A stretch of DNA of 64,000 nucleotides, from the NCBI RefSeq assembly GCF_000835165.1, contig NZ_CP007790.1:1736001-1800000 (forward strand), written 5' to 3'. Below, in pieces: positions 7,751 to 18,335 of this stretch (the stretch's first letter is position 1; each line of letters opens with the position of its first letter). Origin of the DNA: Corynebacterium marinum DSM 44953. Lineage in GTDB: Bacteria; Actinomycetota; Actinomycetes; Mycobacteriales; Mycobacteriaceae. The position numbers and the translations under genes were made by a program. The notes beneath the pieces are model-generated. The model ran no database searches. It was not told the DNA's origin and worked only from the letters and a program-made list of their open reading frames with translations.

Positions 7751-9868
7751 ATGGCTCAACTGGCAGTGGGAGATCTCCTCGAGGACCGTTACCGCATCGA
7801 TCACCCGATCGCACGCGGCGGCATGTCCATGGTCTACCGCTGCGTCGACCTCCGGCTCGGGCGCGCCGTGGCCGCCAAAGTCCTGGACGAGAAGTACCTC
7901 GCCGACCCCGTGTTCCGGCAGCGTTTCCGCCGGGAGGCCCGCGCCATGGCGCAGCTGACCCACCCGAACCTGGTCAACGTCTACGACTTCGGCTCCGACG
8001 GCGACCACCTCTACCTCATCATGGAACTGATCACCGGGGGCACCCTGCGCGAACTCCTCGCCGAGCGTGGCCCCATGCCCCCGCACGCCGTCGCCACGGT
8101 GATGCGGTCGGTTCTCACCGGCCTGTCCACCGCCCACAAGGCGGGACTGGTGCACCGGGACATCAAGCCGGACAACATCCTCATCAGCGGCGACCACCGG
8201 GTGAAGCTCGCTGACTTCGGCCTCGTGCGAGCCGCCAGCGCTTCGACGGTGTCGTCCAGCCAGATCGTCGGCACCGCCGCCTACCTCTCCCCCGAACAGG
8301 TCGACGGCTCGGACATCACGCCCGCCTCGGATGTGTATTCCGCGGGCGTCGTCCTCTTCGAACTGCTCACCGGCACGGTCCCCTTCTCCGGCGACAACCC
8401 GCTCGACCACGCCTACCGCCGGCTCGCCGACGACGTGCCGGCGCCCAGCTCCCGGATCGGGGGCGTGCCCTCCCTCATGGACGCGCTCGTCGCCACGGCG
8501 ACGGCGCGGGATCCGCGGGACCGCTTCGCCGACGCCGCGGAATTCCTCGCCGCGCTGGACGACGTCGCCGCCGAACTCGCCCTGCCCGACTTCACCGTCC
8601 CCGTGCCGAAGAACTCCGCGGCGCACCGGGCTGCGGCGGTGCCCACCGACATCACCGATCTCGTCGGCCCGCCGACCATGGTCACGGAGATCACCCGCCC
8701 CCCGGTCGAGCAGACGCGGGTCCAGGAGGTGGCGGTGCCTGCCCGGATCCCCGAGGCGGCCGTAGAGGAGCCGCCCGCCGAGCAGCCCGTGAGCAACCGC
8801 TCCCGGGTGGGGCTGATCGCGTGGCTCGTGGTCGTCGCGGTGCTCACCGCCGCTGTGGCGGTGGGCGGCTGGTGGTTCGGGTCCGGGCGCTACGGCGAGA
8901 TCCCCCAGGTTCTCGGGATGGACCGGGCCGGGGCGGTCACCCTGGTCGAGGAGGCCGGGTTCACGCCCGTCACCCGCATCGTCTACAGCGACGACGTGCC
9001 CGTGGACCAGAGCGCGGGCACCGACCCCGCGGACGGGGAGAAACTGGTCCGTGGCGGTGAGGTCACCGTCCTCGTCTCCCAGGGCATGCCCACCGTGCCG
9101 GCGGCCGAGGGCATGGACGTCCTCGCTTACCAGGCGGCCGCCTCCGAGCGGACCCTCGCGGTCACCACCGGGGAACCCGTCTACTCCGCCGACGTCGAGG
9201 AGGGCATGGTCGCCGTCACGGAGCCGGCGGGCGGGGAGGCAGTGCCCATCGGGACGACCGTCACGGTGCGGGTCTCCCGCGGGCCGGAGCCCGTCCAGGT
9301 CCCGGCGGTCGTCGGCGGGACGCTCGCCGACGCCGAGGCCCGCCTCGCCGAGCTCGGCCTCACCGTCGCGTCCGTGGACCAGCGTTACGACGGGGACTCC
9401 CCCGCCGGCCGCGTGCTCGCAGTCTCCCCCGACCAGGGGACGACCCTGACCCGCGGCAGCGAGGTGTCCCTGGTGGTCTCCAGCACACTGACCGTGCCGG
9501 ATGTATCCGGGATGGACGAAGCGGCGGCGAAGGCCGCGCTCGAGGCCGCCGGTTTCACCGTCTCCGACTCCCGCCGGGACAGCGGAGCCACCGGCACGAA
9601 CGCCGGCACCGTGGTGGGCACCAGCCCGGAAGCCGGAGAGCTCGTCGACCCCGCCGACGCAGAGGTCACCCTCACGCTGGCGGGACGAGTGACGGTCCCG
9701 GACGTCGTCGGCATGACGGCCGGCCAGGCCCGCACGGTGCTGGAGGGCGTGGGACTCGAGAGCGGCGCCCGCGAGCGCGACGACGACCGGGTGGTCACCC
9801 GCCAGCGCCCCTCCGCCGGCGACGACGCCAGGGTCGACTCCTCCGTGCGTCTGACGCTGGAACGCTAG
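7751..9868 (+). CDS. pknL: Serine/threonine protein kinase PknL with five PASTA domains
   Basis: The protein has 705 residues. The kinase domain (about 1-275) has GxGxxG as ARGGMSMVY, the catalytic loop HRDIKPDN (Asp137), the DFG loop and the APE equivalent SPEQ. A juxtamembrane linker rich in Thr/Pro, one transmembrane segment (about 353-378) and five extracellular PASTA repeats of about 65 residues follow (380-705). PASTA domains sense muropeptides or lipid II. The M. tuberculosis PknL is short and lacks them, while the C. glutamicum type carries them. The ATG start (MAQLAVGDLLEDRY) matches the family. CATACT (7739-7744) close to the ATG suggests a leaderless promoter. Confidence 0.95.
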   Translation: MAQLAVGDLLEDRYRIDHPIARGGMSMVYRCVDLRLGRAVAAKVLDEKYLADPVFRQRFRREARAMAQLTHPNLVNVYDFGSDGDHLYLIMELITGGTLRELLAERGPMPPHAVATVMRSVLTGLSTAHKAGLVHRDIKPDNILISGDHRVKLADFGLVRAASASTVSSSQIVGTAAYLSPEQVDGSDITPASDVYSAGVVLFELLTGTVPFSGDNPLDHAYRRLADDVPAPSSRIGGVPSLMDALVATATARDPRDRFADAAEFLAALDDVAAELALPDFTVPVPKNSAAHRAAAVPTDITDLVGPPTMVTEITRPPVEQTRVQEVAVPARIPEAAVEEPPAEQPVSNRSRVGLIAWLVVVAVLTAAVAVGGWWFGSGRYGEIPQVLGMDRAGAVTLVEEAGFTPVTRIVYSDDVPVDQSAGTDPADGEKLVRGGEVTVLVSQGMPTVPAAEGMDVLAYQAAASERTLAVTTGEPVYSADVEEGMVAVTEPAGGEAVPIGTTVTVRVSRGPEPVQVPAVVGGTLADAEARLAELGLTVASVDQRYDGDSPAGRVLAVSPDQGTTLTRGSEVSLVVSSTLTVPDVSGMDEAAAKAALEAAGFTVSDSRRDSGATGTNAGTVVGTSPEAGELVDPADAEVTLTLAGRVTVPDVVGMTAGQARTVLEGVGLESGARERDDDRVVTRQRPSAGDDARVDSSVRLTLER

Positions 9869-9878
9869 AAACGCAGGA

Positions 9879-9912
9879 ACGCCGCGTCCCCCCGGGGGGA
9901 GGGGCGCGGCGT
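9879..9912. terminator. Bidirectional terminator between pknL and aroG
   Basis: ACGCCGCG (9879-9886) pairs with CGCGGCGT (9905-9912), with an inner CCCCCC/GGGGGG pairing. It lies between two convergent genes, 10 bases after the pknL stop. Confidence 0.7.
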
Positions 9913-9927
9913 CGATAAGCGGGCGGG

Positions 9928-11361
<1,434 letters not shown>

Positions 11362-11874
11362 TCACCTGAGGACGCGGTTGCCGCTGCCCAGGGGGAGGAC
11401 TGCCGCGCAGATCCGGAACTTCTCCAGGTTGTGACGGGCGTCGATGAGCGCGTCGTGCGAGTCGTCCGGGCTCTTCGGCAGGGGCGGTTTGCCCGCGAAC
11501 TCCCAGTACTGCTTGAGCTCGCGCGTGTAGCGCGGGATCGGCCGCGGCAACCCCGTCATGTCGCCCCAGAGCTGGGCGAGCAGCACATGGTCGTAGGCCC
11601 CGACCCACGCCCACAGCTCCGGGTCGCCGTACTTGTGGGAGGTGAGGAAGGCGAGCACCTCCCGGCGGATGGTGTCCCGGGACTTCCACACCCGGTCGCC
11701 CGGGTTGGGCAGCTGGTTGAGCACGTTGTCCCGGACCCAGGCGTTCGCCTTCGAGGAATCGAAATCGGTGGACACGGCGTAATACTCCCGGCCGTCCTCC
11801 GCGACGATGCCGATGGAGACCAGCTCGATGGTCCGGCCGTCCTCGATGAACTCGGTGTCGTAGAAGTAGCGCAC
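11362..11874 (-). CDS. Rv2179c-type 3'-5' exoribonuclease
   Basis: A 170-residue protein starting VRYFYDTEFIEDG, near-identical in pattern to M. tuberculosis Rv2179c, the founding member of a DEDD-type 3'-5' exoribonuclease family. Acidic metal ligands are visible as YDTEF (Asp/Glu pair), GAYDH and HDALIDAR. It should trim RNA 3' ends in the cytoplasm. I chose the GTG aligned with the mycobacterial start; another GTG three codons upstream has a closer ribosome site. It probably shares a transcript with aroG. Confidence 0.9.
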   Translation of the reverse strand: MRYFYDTEFIEDGRTIELVSIGIVAEDGREYYAVSTDFDSSKANAWVRDNVLNQLPNPGDRVWKSRDTIRREVLAFLTSHKYGDPELWAWVGAYDHVLLAQLWGDMTGLPRPIPRYTRELKQYWEFAGKPPLPKSPDDSHDALIDARHNLEKFRICAAVLPLGSGNRVLR

Positions 11875-11969
11875 TGCGCGCACGTCCCTTCCGGAGGTGT
11901 GTCTGGTCAGAGGCAAGCCTAATGCGTGGCAACCCCGCGTCCGGCGAGGGGGTCCGTCGGAGACCCCGT

Positions 11970-11982
11970 TATAGTCATGGCG
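11970..11982 (+). promoter_or_regulatory. Leaderless -10 element of mptC
   Basis: TATAGT (11970-11975) lies 6 bases before the GTG start at 11982, so transcription would begin at or next to the start codon. No clear -35 is visible. Confidence 0.55.
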
Positions 11983-13265
11983 TGCAGTCGATCAGCGTCT
12001 CCCCCGCCGCCCCCCGGTTCATCCTCCCGCGCCACCGGATCGGGGTTGTCCTGGCGCTGCTCGCGTCGGCGGCGGCGCTGTTCCCCTGGCTGATCGACTC
12101 CGGCCCCTCCCTGCGCTACGCCATCGACATCGACGTCTACCGGGAGGGCGCTAAGGCGTTCCTGGCCGGCGACAACCTCTACACCCGCAGCTACTCGGTC
12201 GGCGGCATCGAGCTGCCGTTCACCTATCCCCCGCTGGCCGCCATCCTGTTCATCCCCCTGGCGCTGGTGCCCTACGGCGTGGCGCTGGTCGGGTGGACCC
12301 TGCTGACCGCCGTGCTGATGTGGTGGTGCCTGGCCGTCGTGCTGCGTCACGTGCTGCCCGCGCTGGCGGACGCCGACCACCGGGTGATCGCCGTGTGGCT
12401 GCTGCCGCTGGCACTGGTGGCCGAACCTGTCCGGGAGACGCTGGCCTTCGGGCAGATCAACGTCATCCTCATGGCGCTGGTGCTCGCCGACACCCTCACC
12501 CGCCGGCCGCTCCTGCCCCGCGGCGTGCTCATCGGCCTGGCCGCAGCCATCAAGCTGACCCCCGCGGTGTTCATCCTGGTGTTCCTGGTGCAGCGCCGGT
12601 GGCGGTCCGCGGCGGTCACCTTTCTCTCTGGGGTCGGCTTCACCCTGGCGGCCGCCGCGGTGAGCCCGGGTACTTCGCTGACCTACTGGCTGAACACGCT
12701 GAGCGACACCAGCCGGATCGGCAACGAGGCGTACTCCTCCAACCAGTCGATCAGGGGCTTCCTCGCCCGGCTCACGGAGCCCGGCGAGCAGGCCTCCACC
12801 GTGGTGTGGTCCGTTCTGGTCGTCCTCGCGCTCGGGCTGATCACCGCGGCGATGCTGCGGGTCCACCACGTCACGCGTTCCGCGGAACCGGCGCTGGGGG
12901 TGGTCCTCCTGGCGTCGACGGTGGCGCTGGTGTGCTCCCCGGTCTCCTGGTCGCACCACTGGGTGTGGCTGATCCCTGTCGCCGTGGCCCTGGCCGGGAT
13001 GGCCTGGCAGCGGCGCAGTGCCCCGGAGGCGGTCCTGGCGGCGCTGACGCTCGCGGCGGTCCTCGCTTCCCCGCACTGGCTGCTGCCCAACGACTACGGC
13101 CTCGAGTACACGTGGCCGTGGTGGGCGCACGTGGCCGGCAACTCTTATGTGGTGGTGGCGCTCGCGGTCGTGGCGACGGCCGTGGCCGCCCCGCGGGTGC
13201 TGGTGCCGGCGGCGGGCTTCCGGGCGGCCGGCAGCAGCGGAGGCATCACGGACCACCGCAGGTAG
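11982..13265 (+). CDS. mptC: GT87 alpha-(1->2)-mannosyltransferase, MptC (Rv2181) type
   Basis: A 427-residue polytopic GT-C enzyme of the GT87 family with about 10-11 membrane segments. The first loop carries the catalytic acidic pair (AIDIDVYREGAKAFLAGDNLY, near residue 45), followed by FTYPPLAAILFIPLA and FGQINVILMALV, hallmarks of GT87. By synteny (exoribonuclease, this gene, plsC) it corresponds to Rv2181/NCgl2100-type MptC, which adds alpha-1,2 mannose branches to the lipomannan backbone from a polyprenyl-phosphate donor outside the membrane. The exact linkage made is inferred. The 3' end overlaps the convergent acyltransferase gene by 121 bp. Confidence 0.82.
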   Translation: MQSISVSPAAPRFILPRHRIGVVLALLASAAALFPWLIDSGPSLRYAIDIDVYREGAKAFLAGDNLYTRSYSVGGIELPFTYPPLAAILFIPLALVPYGVALVGWTLLTAVLMWWCLAVVLRHVLPALADADHRVIAVWLLPLALVAEPVRETLAFGQINVILMALVLADTLTRRPLLPRGVLIGLAAAIKLTPAVFILVFLVQRRWRSAAVTFLSGVGFTLAAAAVSPGTSLTYWLNTLSDTSRIGNEAYSSNQSIRGFLARLTEPGEQASTVVWSVLVVLALGLITAAMLRVHHVTRSAEPALGVVLLASTVALVCSPVSWSHHWVWLIPVAVALAGMAWQRRSAPEAVLAALTLAAVLASPHWLLPNDYGLEYTWPWWAHVAGNSYVVVALAVVATAVAAPRVLVPAAGFRAAGSSGGITDHRR

Positions 13266-14332
13266 GGGACGCGGGTGACCAGCCACAGCGCGAAGGCACC
13301 GATCGCGGAGATCACCAGTCCGGCGATGACCCACAGGGCCGTCTCGTGCAGCGGGTGGTCGCTGCCGCGGGCGATCGGCAGCTCCACGCCGCGCATGTTG
13401 TAGTGGTAGAGCACCGTCAGTGCGATGGGGTGGCCCAGGTAGATGACCAGAGTGTGGCGGCCGAGGAAGCACAGGATGTCGGAAACCACCGGGATCCGCG
13501 CCAGCAGCACCGCCACAATCACCGCCATGGGCAGCATGAGCAGCTGCACCGCCGCGTTGACGACGAGGCGCAGGTCGGCGTAGCCCACCGTCTCCGCGCC
13601 GGGCAGAGGCCACGGCAGCGACACGTCCGCCACCGAGTTCCCCCACGCCCAGACGGCGGCCAGCGTGAATCCGGCCGCGTAGAGCAGGGATCCGCGGGTG
13701 AGGTTGCGCAGGCCAGTCGCCGCACCGGAGAAGTCCCGGATGTGGTGGCGCAGGTGCGCGCCGAGCAGGAACGCCGGCAGGTACAGCACCGCCTTGCCGA
13801 CCATGTGCTGGTCCGCATGCAACGGCAGGATGAGGATCGGCGCGAAACCCACGAGGATGCCGGCCCACCAGGGGAGCTTCCGGCTGGCCCACAGCACGAT
13901 GTTGAAGATCACCAGAGCGTAGAGGAACCAGTACATGTTCCGGCCCTCGACGATGTGCTCGAGGTACTTCCCCGCCCCGGGCATGGGACGGTCGTTGAAC
14001 ATCTGCCATTCGCGGAACTTGAACCACAGCTCGATGGGCACCCATACCAGGTAGGGCACGAGGAAGAACCACAGCCTGCGCAGGAGGAGGTCGCGGAAGG
14101 TGTATCCGAAGACCTTCGCGGAGAAGAATCCGCTGACCATGAAGAACAGCGGCATGCGCAGCGGATCGAGGATGCGGTTGACCTGCGCCGCGATCGTGTC
14201 CATCCCCTCGGGCACCGCCAGGCTCACGTGCAGGAGCACAACGCCGAGGATGGACAGGCCCTTAGCCACGTCGGGCCAGCGCATGCGGGCGGCGGGTGCG
14301 GGGGACGCAGTCGGCTGAATGTTCGCGGACAC
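13145..14332 (-). CDS. Acyltransferase family 3 membrane protein
   Basis: A 395-residue protein with 10 or so membrane segments and the N-terminal signature of acyltransferase family 3 (RMRWPDVAKGLSILGVVLLH, catalytic-type His near residue 40), then MPLFFMVSGFF. These enzymes move acyl or acetyl groups onto surface polysaccharides or lipids. The substrate is unknown. It sits between mptC and plsC, which suggests an envelope glycolipid target. The C-terminus is a low-complexity Ala/Thr tail encoded opposite the end of mptC. The GTG start is 96 bp after the plsC stop. Confidence 0.85.
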   Translation of the reverse strand: MSANIQPTASPAPAARMRWPDVAKGLSILGVVLLHVSLAVPEGMDTIAAQVNRILDPLRMPLFFMVSGFFSAKVFGYTFRDLLLRRLWFFLVPYLVWVPIELWFKFREWQMFNDRPMPGAGKYLEHIVEGRNMYWFLYALVIFNIVLWASRKLPWWAGILVGFAPILILPLHADQHMVGKAVLYLPAFLLGAHLRHHIRDFSGAATGLRNLTRGSLLYAAGFTLAAVWAWGNSVADVSLPWPLPGAETVGYADLRLVVNAAVQLLMLPMAVIVAVLLARIPVVSDILCFLGRHTLVIYLGHPIALTVLYHYNMRGVELPIARGSDHPLHETALWVIAGLVISAIGAFALWLVTRVPYLRWSVMPPLLPAARKPAAGTSTRGAATAVATTASATTT

Positions 14333-14428
14333 GTGGTTCCCCCCAATCCCTCACCGGTGCATGCCGGCGGGCCCCGGCAGAGTACAGCATATGACTCTAC
14401 AGGGTGCCCGGCGGGGCGACCAAGACCG

Positions 14429-15163
14429 CTACTTCGGCTCCGTGCCGTGCGGGTAGCCCTTGCCGGCGGCCAGGGAGGCCTTGACCTCCGAGGCGTACAT
14501 GTCCACGTAGGGCTGTCCGGAGAGCTCGGCCAGGACGGCCATCACGTGGTCGGTCAGCGGGCGCGCCGCCTCACGCGAATCGGGGTCGATGCCGAGCGAC
14601 TCAACGTAGGCGCGGCCGTCGATCGGCTCACCCACCTTCATGCGGACCTTCTTGGGGCGGGGAATCCAGGTGCCGATGGGGTTGGCCTCGCGGGAACCGA
14701 TCATGGCCAGGGGGATGATCGGGGCGTCGGTGGCCAGCGCGATGCGCGCCATGCCGGTGCGCCCCTTGTAGAGGCGGCCGTCCGGGGAGCGGGTGCCCTC
14801 GGGGTAGATGCCCAGCACTCCGCCCTTCTCCAGCAGCGGGCGGGTGGCGGCGAGGGTGGCGGCCCCCGCGTCGGGGGCGCCACGGTCCACCGGGATCTGG
14901 CCGATGGACTTGAAGAACCACCGCTGCACCGCGCCCACGACTCCGGGGGCGGTGAAGTACTCGGACTTGGCGGGATAGGTGATGCGGCGCGGGATCATCA
15001 GCGCGAGGAAGAAGGAGTCCATCACCGACTGGTGGGTGGACGCGACGATCGCGGCGCCCTCCGCCGGGATGTTCTCGACGCCGTCCATCACCGGACGGTT
15101 CCACACGTGGAGGAAAGGCCCGATGAGAACGTTCTTGAACATCCAGTACAACTTCTTTTCCAT
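14429..15163 (-). CDS. plsC: 1-acyl-sn-glycerol-3-phosphate acyltransferase (PlsC family)
   Basis: A 244-residue PlsC-type enzyme. The catalytic HX4D motif is visible as HQSVMD (near residue 44) and the phosphate-binding motif as YPEGTRSPDG (near 120), with FKSIGQIPVDRG between them. It acylates lysophosphatidic acid or a related lysolipid at the cytoplasmic membrane. M. tuberculosis Rv2182c is the positional equivalent. Being 22 bp after glk and downstream of pimB on one strand, it probably belongs to that transcript. A role in acylating PIM precursors is possible but not shown by the sequence. Confidence 0.92.
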   Translation of the reverse strand: MEKKLYWMFKNVLIGPFLHVWNRPVMDGVENIPAEGAAIVASTHQSVMDSFFLALMIPRRITYPAKSEYFTAPGVVGAVQRWFFKSIGQIPVDRGAPDAGAATLAATRPLLEKGGVLGIYPEGTRSPDGRLYKGRTGMARIALATDAPIIPLAMIGSREANPIGTWIPRPKKVRMKVGEPIDGRAYVESLGIDPDSREAARPLTDHVMAVLAELSGQPYVDMYASEVKASLAAGKGYPHGTEPK

Positions 15164-15185
15164 CTGATTCTTCCCGTCTCGTCGC

Positions 15186-16136
15186 TCACATCTGCCCGCG
15201 GGCCAGATCTGCCACGCCGATCATACCCGCGTGGGCGCCCAGTTCCGCGGTTCCCACGACCGGCAGGGGCCGGTGTCCCGCGCCGACGATCTCCTCCGCC
15301 ATCCGCCCGCAGGCGGCGTCGAGGAACAGGTCCGCGTCGAGGGGCACTCCCCCGCCGAGGACGATGAGCTCAGGGTCGAGCACGTCTGTGACCATCGCCA
15401 GTCCCCGGCCCAGCCAGCCCGCGAAATCCGCCAGCACCGCCATCCCCGTGGGGTCGCCGGCGCGCGCCGCGGCCATGATCTCCGCGCCCGTCACCGCGTC
15501 CCGCTTCTCGACGACCCTCCGCGCCAGCCCGCCCGCCCCCGGCACGGCGAGCTCCGCGGCGGTGTCCACCAGCGCTGTTCCCGAAGCGTAGCGCTCCAGG
15601 CAACCACGCTTGCCGCAGGCGCACTGCCGGCCACCGGGGACAACGGTGAGGTGACCGAACTCCGGGGCGGTGCCGTGCGCGCCGCGGAAGATCTCCCCGT
15701 CGATCATGAGGGTCGCGCCGATTCCGGTGCCGACGGCGAAGAACACCCAGGTGCCGGCACCCTGCGCCGCGCCAAAGCGGTATTCCCCCCACGCCGCCGA
15801 GTTGGCGTCGTGCTCCAGCGTGACGGGCAGTCCGATCCGCCCGGCCAACCTGGCCCGCACGGGGGCGTTGCGCCACGGCAGGTGCGGGGCGAAACGCACG
15901 GTCTCCCGCGCCGGGTCGAGGAACCCCGCGACAGCCAGGCCCACGGCGGCGGGGTCGTGGGTGGCCCGCAGTTGATCCAGGAGGCGGACGATGGTGTCCT
16001 CGAGCGCTTCCACGGTGGTGGGCGTGGCGGTGCTCAGGGTCTCGAGGATCTCGCCGCCGGCCGTCACCACAGCGGCCCGGCAGTGGGTGCCGCCGATGTC
16101 GAAACCCACCGTCGGACGGGGATCGGTGAAGTCCAT
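15186..16136 (-). CDS. glk: ROK-family glucokinase
   Basis: A 316-residue ROK sugar kinase. The ATP phosphate loop GFDIGGTHCRAAVV is at the N-terminus, LEHDANSAAWGEYRFGAA carries the catalytic Asp, and the zinc-binding ROK signature HLTVVPGGRQCACGKRGCLE follows near residue 165-185. In C. glutamicum the syntenic glk (cg2399) is the ATP-dependent glucokinase. It phosphorylates glucose to glucose 6-phosphate in the cytoplasm. The ATG (MDFTDPRPTVGFD) is preceded by AAGGTGG. The neighbours are plsC and pimB on the same strand. Confidence 0.92.
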   Translation of the reverse strand: MDFTDPRPTVGFDIGGTHCRAAVVTAGGEILETLSTATPTTVEALEDTIVRLLDQLRATHDPAAVGLAVAGFLDPARETVRFAPHLPWRNAPVRARLAGRIGLPVTLEHDANSAAWGEYRFGAAQGAGTWVFFAVGTGIGATLMIDGEIFRGAHGTAPEFGHLTVVPGGRQCACGKRGCLERYASGTALVDTAAELAVPGAGGLARRVVEKRDAVTGAEIMAAARAGDPTGMAVLADFAGWLGRGLAMVTDVLDPELIVLGGGVPLDADLFLDAACGRMAEEIVGAGHRPLPVVGTAELGAHAGMIGVADLARGQM

Positions 16137-16184
16137 GGCACCACCTTGGGGTCGGGTCGAACTCAACTCCGGAAGTATATCCGC

Positions 16185-17312
16185 TTAACCGGACGTAACC
16201 AGTTCCCGCAGGCGTGCGCCCATGATGTCCCAGGTCCAGTGCCCGGTCGCGTGCCGACGACCCGCCCGGCCCATCTTCTCCCGCAGCTGCGGGTCGCCGA
16301 GCAGGCCGCCGAGTACTTCCGCCAGTTCCTGCAGGTCCCGCCCGTCGACGACGACTCCCGTCTCCGGGGTCACCGTCTCCGGGGCGCCGCCGGAATCGCC
16401 GGCCACGACCGGGACGCCGCAGGCCTGCGCCTCGAGGTAGACGATGCCGAGCCCCTCGACGTCGAGCCCCCGGCCGCGGGTGCGGGCGGGCATGGCGAAG
16501 ACGTCCGCGGCCGCGAGCAGGGACCGGAGATCGGCGGCGGGGAGGGGGCCGGTGAACACGACGGCGTCGGCGAGCGGGGCGGCGAGCTTGCGCAGGGCGC
16601 GTCCGTGGGAACCGGCGCCCACGATGACCAGCCGCGCGGCCGGGTGGGAGCGCTGGACGGCGGGCCAGGCCCGGATGAGCTGGTCCTGGCCCTTGCGCGG
16701 CACCAGCCGGGAGATGCAGACCACGAGGGGGCCGTCGCCCAGGCTGAACCTGCGGCGCGTGGCGGCGCGCTCGGCGGAGGTGTCGGGGCTGAACCACTCG
16801 ACGTCCACGCCCGAGGGCAGGTGCACGAAGGTGGGGCCGGAGCCGAAAGCGCTGCGGAAGCGGCGCAGCGTGTAGTCGGAGATGTAGGTGACCACGTCGG
16901 CGGAGCCGCCGATGCGGCGCAGGACCTGCCGGGCGCCGGGCAGCATCGACCAGCCCACCTCATGTCCGTGGGTGCTCGCGATGACGCGGGTCGCTCCCGC
17001 GCGGCGGGCGGCGGCGCCCATGAGCGCCAGCGGCGCGGCGGCGCCGAACCACACGGTGTCGATGTCCTGCTCGCGGATAATCCGCTCCATTTCCCGGGCG
17101 GTGCCCGGCGTGGGCAGCATGACGCGACGCGGCCAGCGGATCACCGGGTACGGAAGCTCTGCGTCATAGGCGGTGGCCGCCCCGGCATCCTGCGTGGACG
17201 CGAAGACCACGACCTGCGAGGGGTCGAGCGTGGCCAGAAAGTCCCGGAGATAGGACTGGATCCCGCCGACGGTGGGCGGGAAGTCGTTGGTTACCAGCAG
17301 AGTCCGGGACAT
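16185..17312 (-). CDS. pimB: GDP-mannose-dependent phosphatidylinositol monomannoside mannosyltransferase PimB'
   Basis: A 375-residue GT4 glycosyltransferase with a GT-B fold. The N-terminus LLVTNDFPPTVGGIQSYLRDF, the donor region LVVCISRLVPRKGQDQLIRAWP and the E-x7-E region EGLGIVYLEAQACGVPVVAG match PimB' (C. glutamicum NCgl2106, Rv2188c). It adds the second mannose to PIM1 on the cytoplasmic face, the step that starts LM/LAM anchors extended by MptA and MptC encoded nearby. It begins 3 bp after the NlpC/P60 gene stop, so the two are co-transcribed. Confidence 0.93.
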   Translation of the reverse strand: MSRTLLVTNDFPPTVGGIQSYLRDFLATLDPSQVVVFASTQDAGAATAYDAELPYPVIRWPRRVMLPTPGTAREMERIIREQDIDTVWFGAAAPLALMGAAARRAGATRVIASTHGHEVGWSMLPGARQVLRRIGGSADVVTYISDYTLRRFRSAFGSGPTFVHLPSGVDVEWFSPDTSAERAATRRRFSLGDGPLVVCISRLVPRKGQDQLIRAWPAVQRSHPAARLVIVGAGSHGRALRKLAAPLADAVVFTGPLPAADLRSLLAAADVFAMPARTRGRGLDVEGLGIVYLEAQACGVPVVAGDSGGAPETVTPETGVVVDGRDLQELAEVLGGLLGDPQLREKMGRAGRRHATGHWTWDIMGARLRELVTSG

Positions 17313-17315
17313 GGG

Positions 17316-18335
17316 TCAGTAGCGTACCGCCCCGGCCCAGGGCATCGAGTCGACGGACACGACCTGCACGGGGATGCCGTAGTCGGAGGCGTGCACCAGC
17401 TGGCCGTTGCCGATGTACATGCCCACGTGCGTGACGCCCGGGAAGTAACCGACGATGTCGCCCGGCTGGAGTTCGGCGCGCGAGACCGGGGTGCCGCCGG
17501 CCAGCTGCGCCTGGGAGGTCCGCGGGATGGTCTTGCCCTGCTGCTGGTACGCCCAGAGCATCAGGCCGGAGCAGTCGAACTGGCCGGGACCGGCCGCACC
17601 CCACCCGTAGGGGGAGCCCAGCTTGCCCAGGGCGGCCGCCACCGCGCCGGATCCGGCGGCGGGGATGACCGGCTCGAGCGGGTTGTTCTTGTTCTCCCAC
17701 GCGGCGCGCGTCTCCGCGTCGAGCGAGGACACCTTCTCCTCTATCTCCCGGACGCGCACGTCGAGACGCTCCTGCTCCTCCGCGAGCTCGCGGTGGCGGT
17801 TCTCCAGCTGCGACTGCTCGAAACCGGCCTCCGCCAGCATCCGGGAGGCGTCGGTGTGGGAGCGGCCCGCTTCTGCGGTGGCGTCCGCGAGCTTGTCGAC
17901 GGCGCGTTCCGTGTTCCGCGTCAGCGTCGCCAGATAGGCCGCCCGGTCGATGGCGTTCTGCGGCGTGGCCGCCGCGATGGCGTTGGTCACCGGGTCGATC
18001 ATCAGCCCGCGGTACTTCGCCCCCGCCAGACCGTCGACTTCCTGCTGGTGGTCCTGCTGGGCGGCCAGGGCGGCTTCGGCCCGCCGCTGAGCCTCGTCCG
18101 CGCGGTTACGCAGCCCGTCGATACGGTCCTGGCCTCCCTCGATCTCGGATGCCAGCTGCTTGACCTGTTCGCTCGTGGCCGAGGCCTCGTGCGAGACCTC
18201 CTCCATCGTGGCGATGAGCGAGTCGATGTCGTCGGCGTGCGCGGGGACGGCGACGCCCGAGGTGAGTATGACAGCGCCCAGGGCGGCGGCGGTCGTGCTG
18301 CGGAGGCGGTGGGAGAAGACCGTGTGGAGACGCAA
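17316..18335 (-). CDS. Secreted NlpC/P60 peptidoglycan hydrolase with coiled-coil domain
   Basis: A predicted 339-residue exported protein: signal peptide ending near PAHA, a long coiled coil (about 36-190), then an NlpC/P60 cysteine-peptidase domain (about 233-339) with Cys in FDCSGLMLWAY, His in THVGMYIG and a third residue in VHASDYG. This is the RipC/Rv2190c-type architecture, cutting peptide stems in the cell wall during division; the coiled coil is thought to keep it inhibited until an FtsEX-type partner acts. I placed the start at a TTG just before RLHTVFSHRLRS; upstream in-frame starts exist. Synteny agrees with cg2401. Confidence 0.9.
   Translation of the reverse strand: MRLHTVFSHRLRSTTAAALGAVILTSGVAVPAHADDIDSLIATMEEVSHEASATSEQVKQLASEIEGGQDRIDGLRNRADEAQRRAEAALAAQQDHQQEVDGLAGAKYRGLMIDPVTNAIAAATPQNAIDRAAYLATLTRNTERAVDKLADATAEAGRSHTDASRMLAEAGFEQSQLENRHRELAEEQERLDVRVREIEEKVSSLDAETRAAWENKNNPLEPVIPAAGSGAVAAALGKLGSPYGWGAAGPGQFDCSGLMLWAYQQQGKTIPRTSQAQLAGGTPVSRAELQPGDIVGYFPGVTHVGMYIGNGQLVHASDYGIPVQVVSVDSMPWAGAVRY

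Noticed and set aside
12293..15367. A 1024-codon plus-strand frame across mptC, the acyltransferase and plsC
   Set aside because: It is antisense or out of frame with three well-supported genes and has no domain-like sequence.
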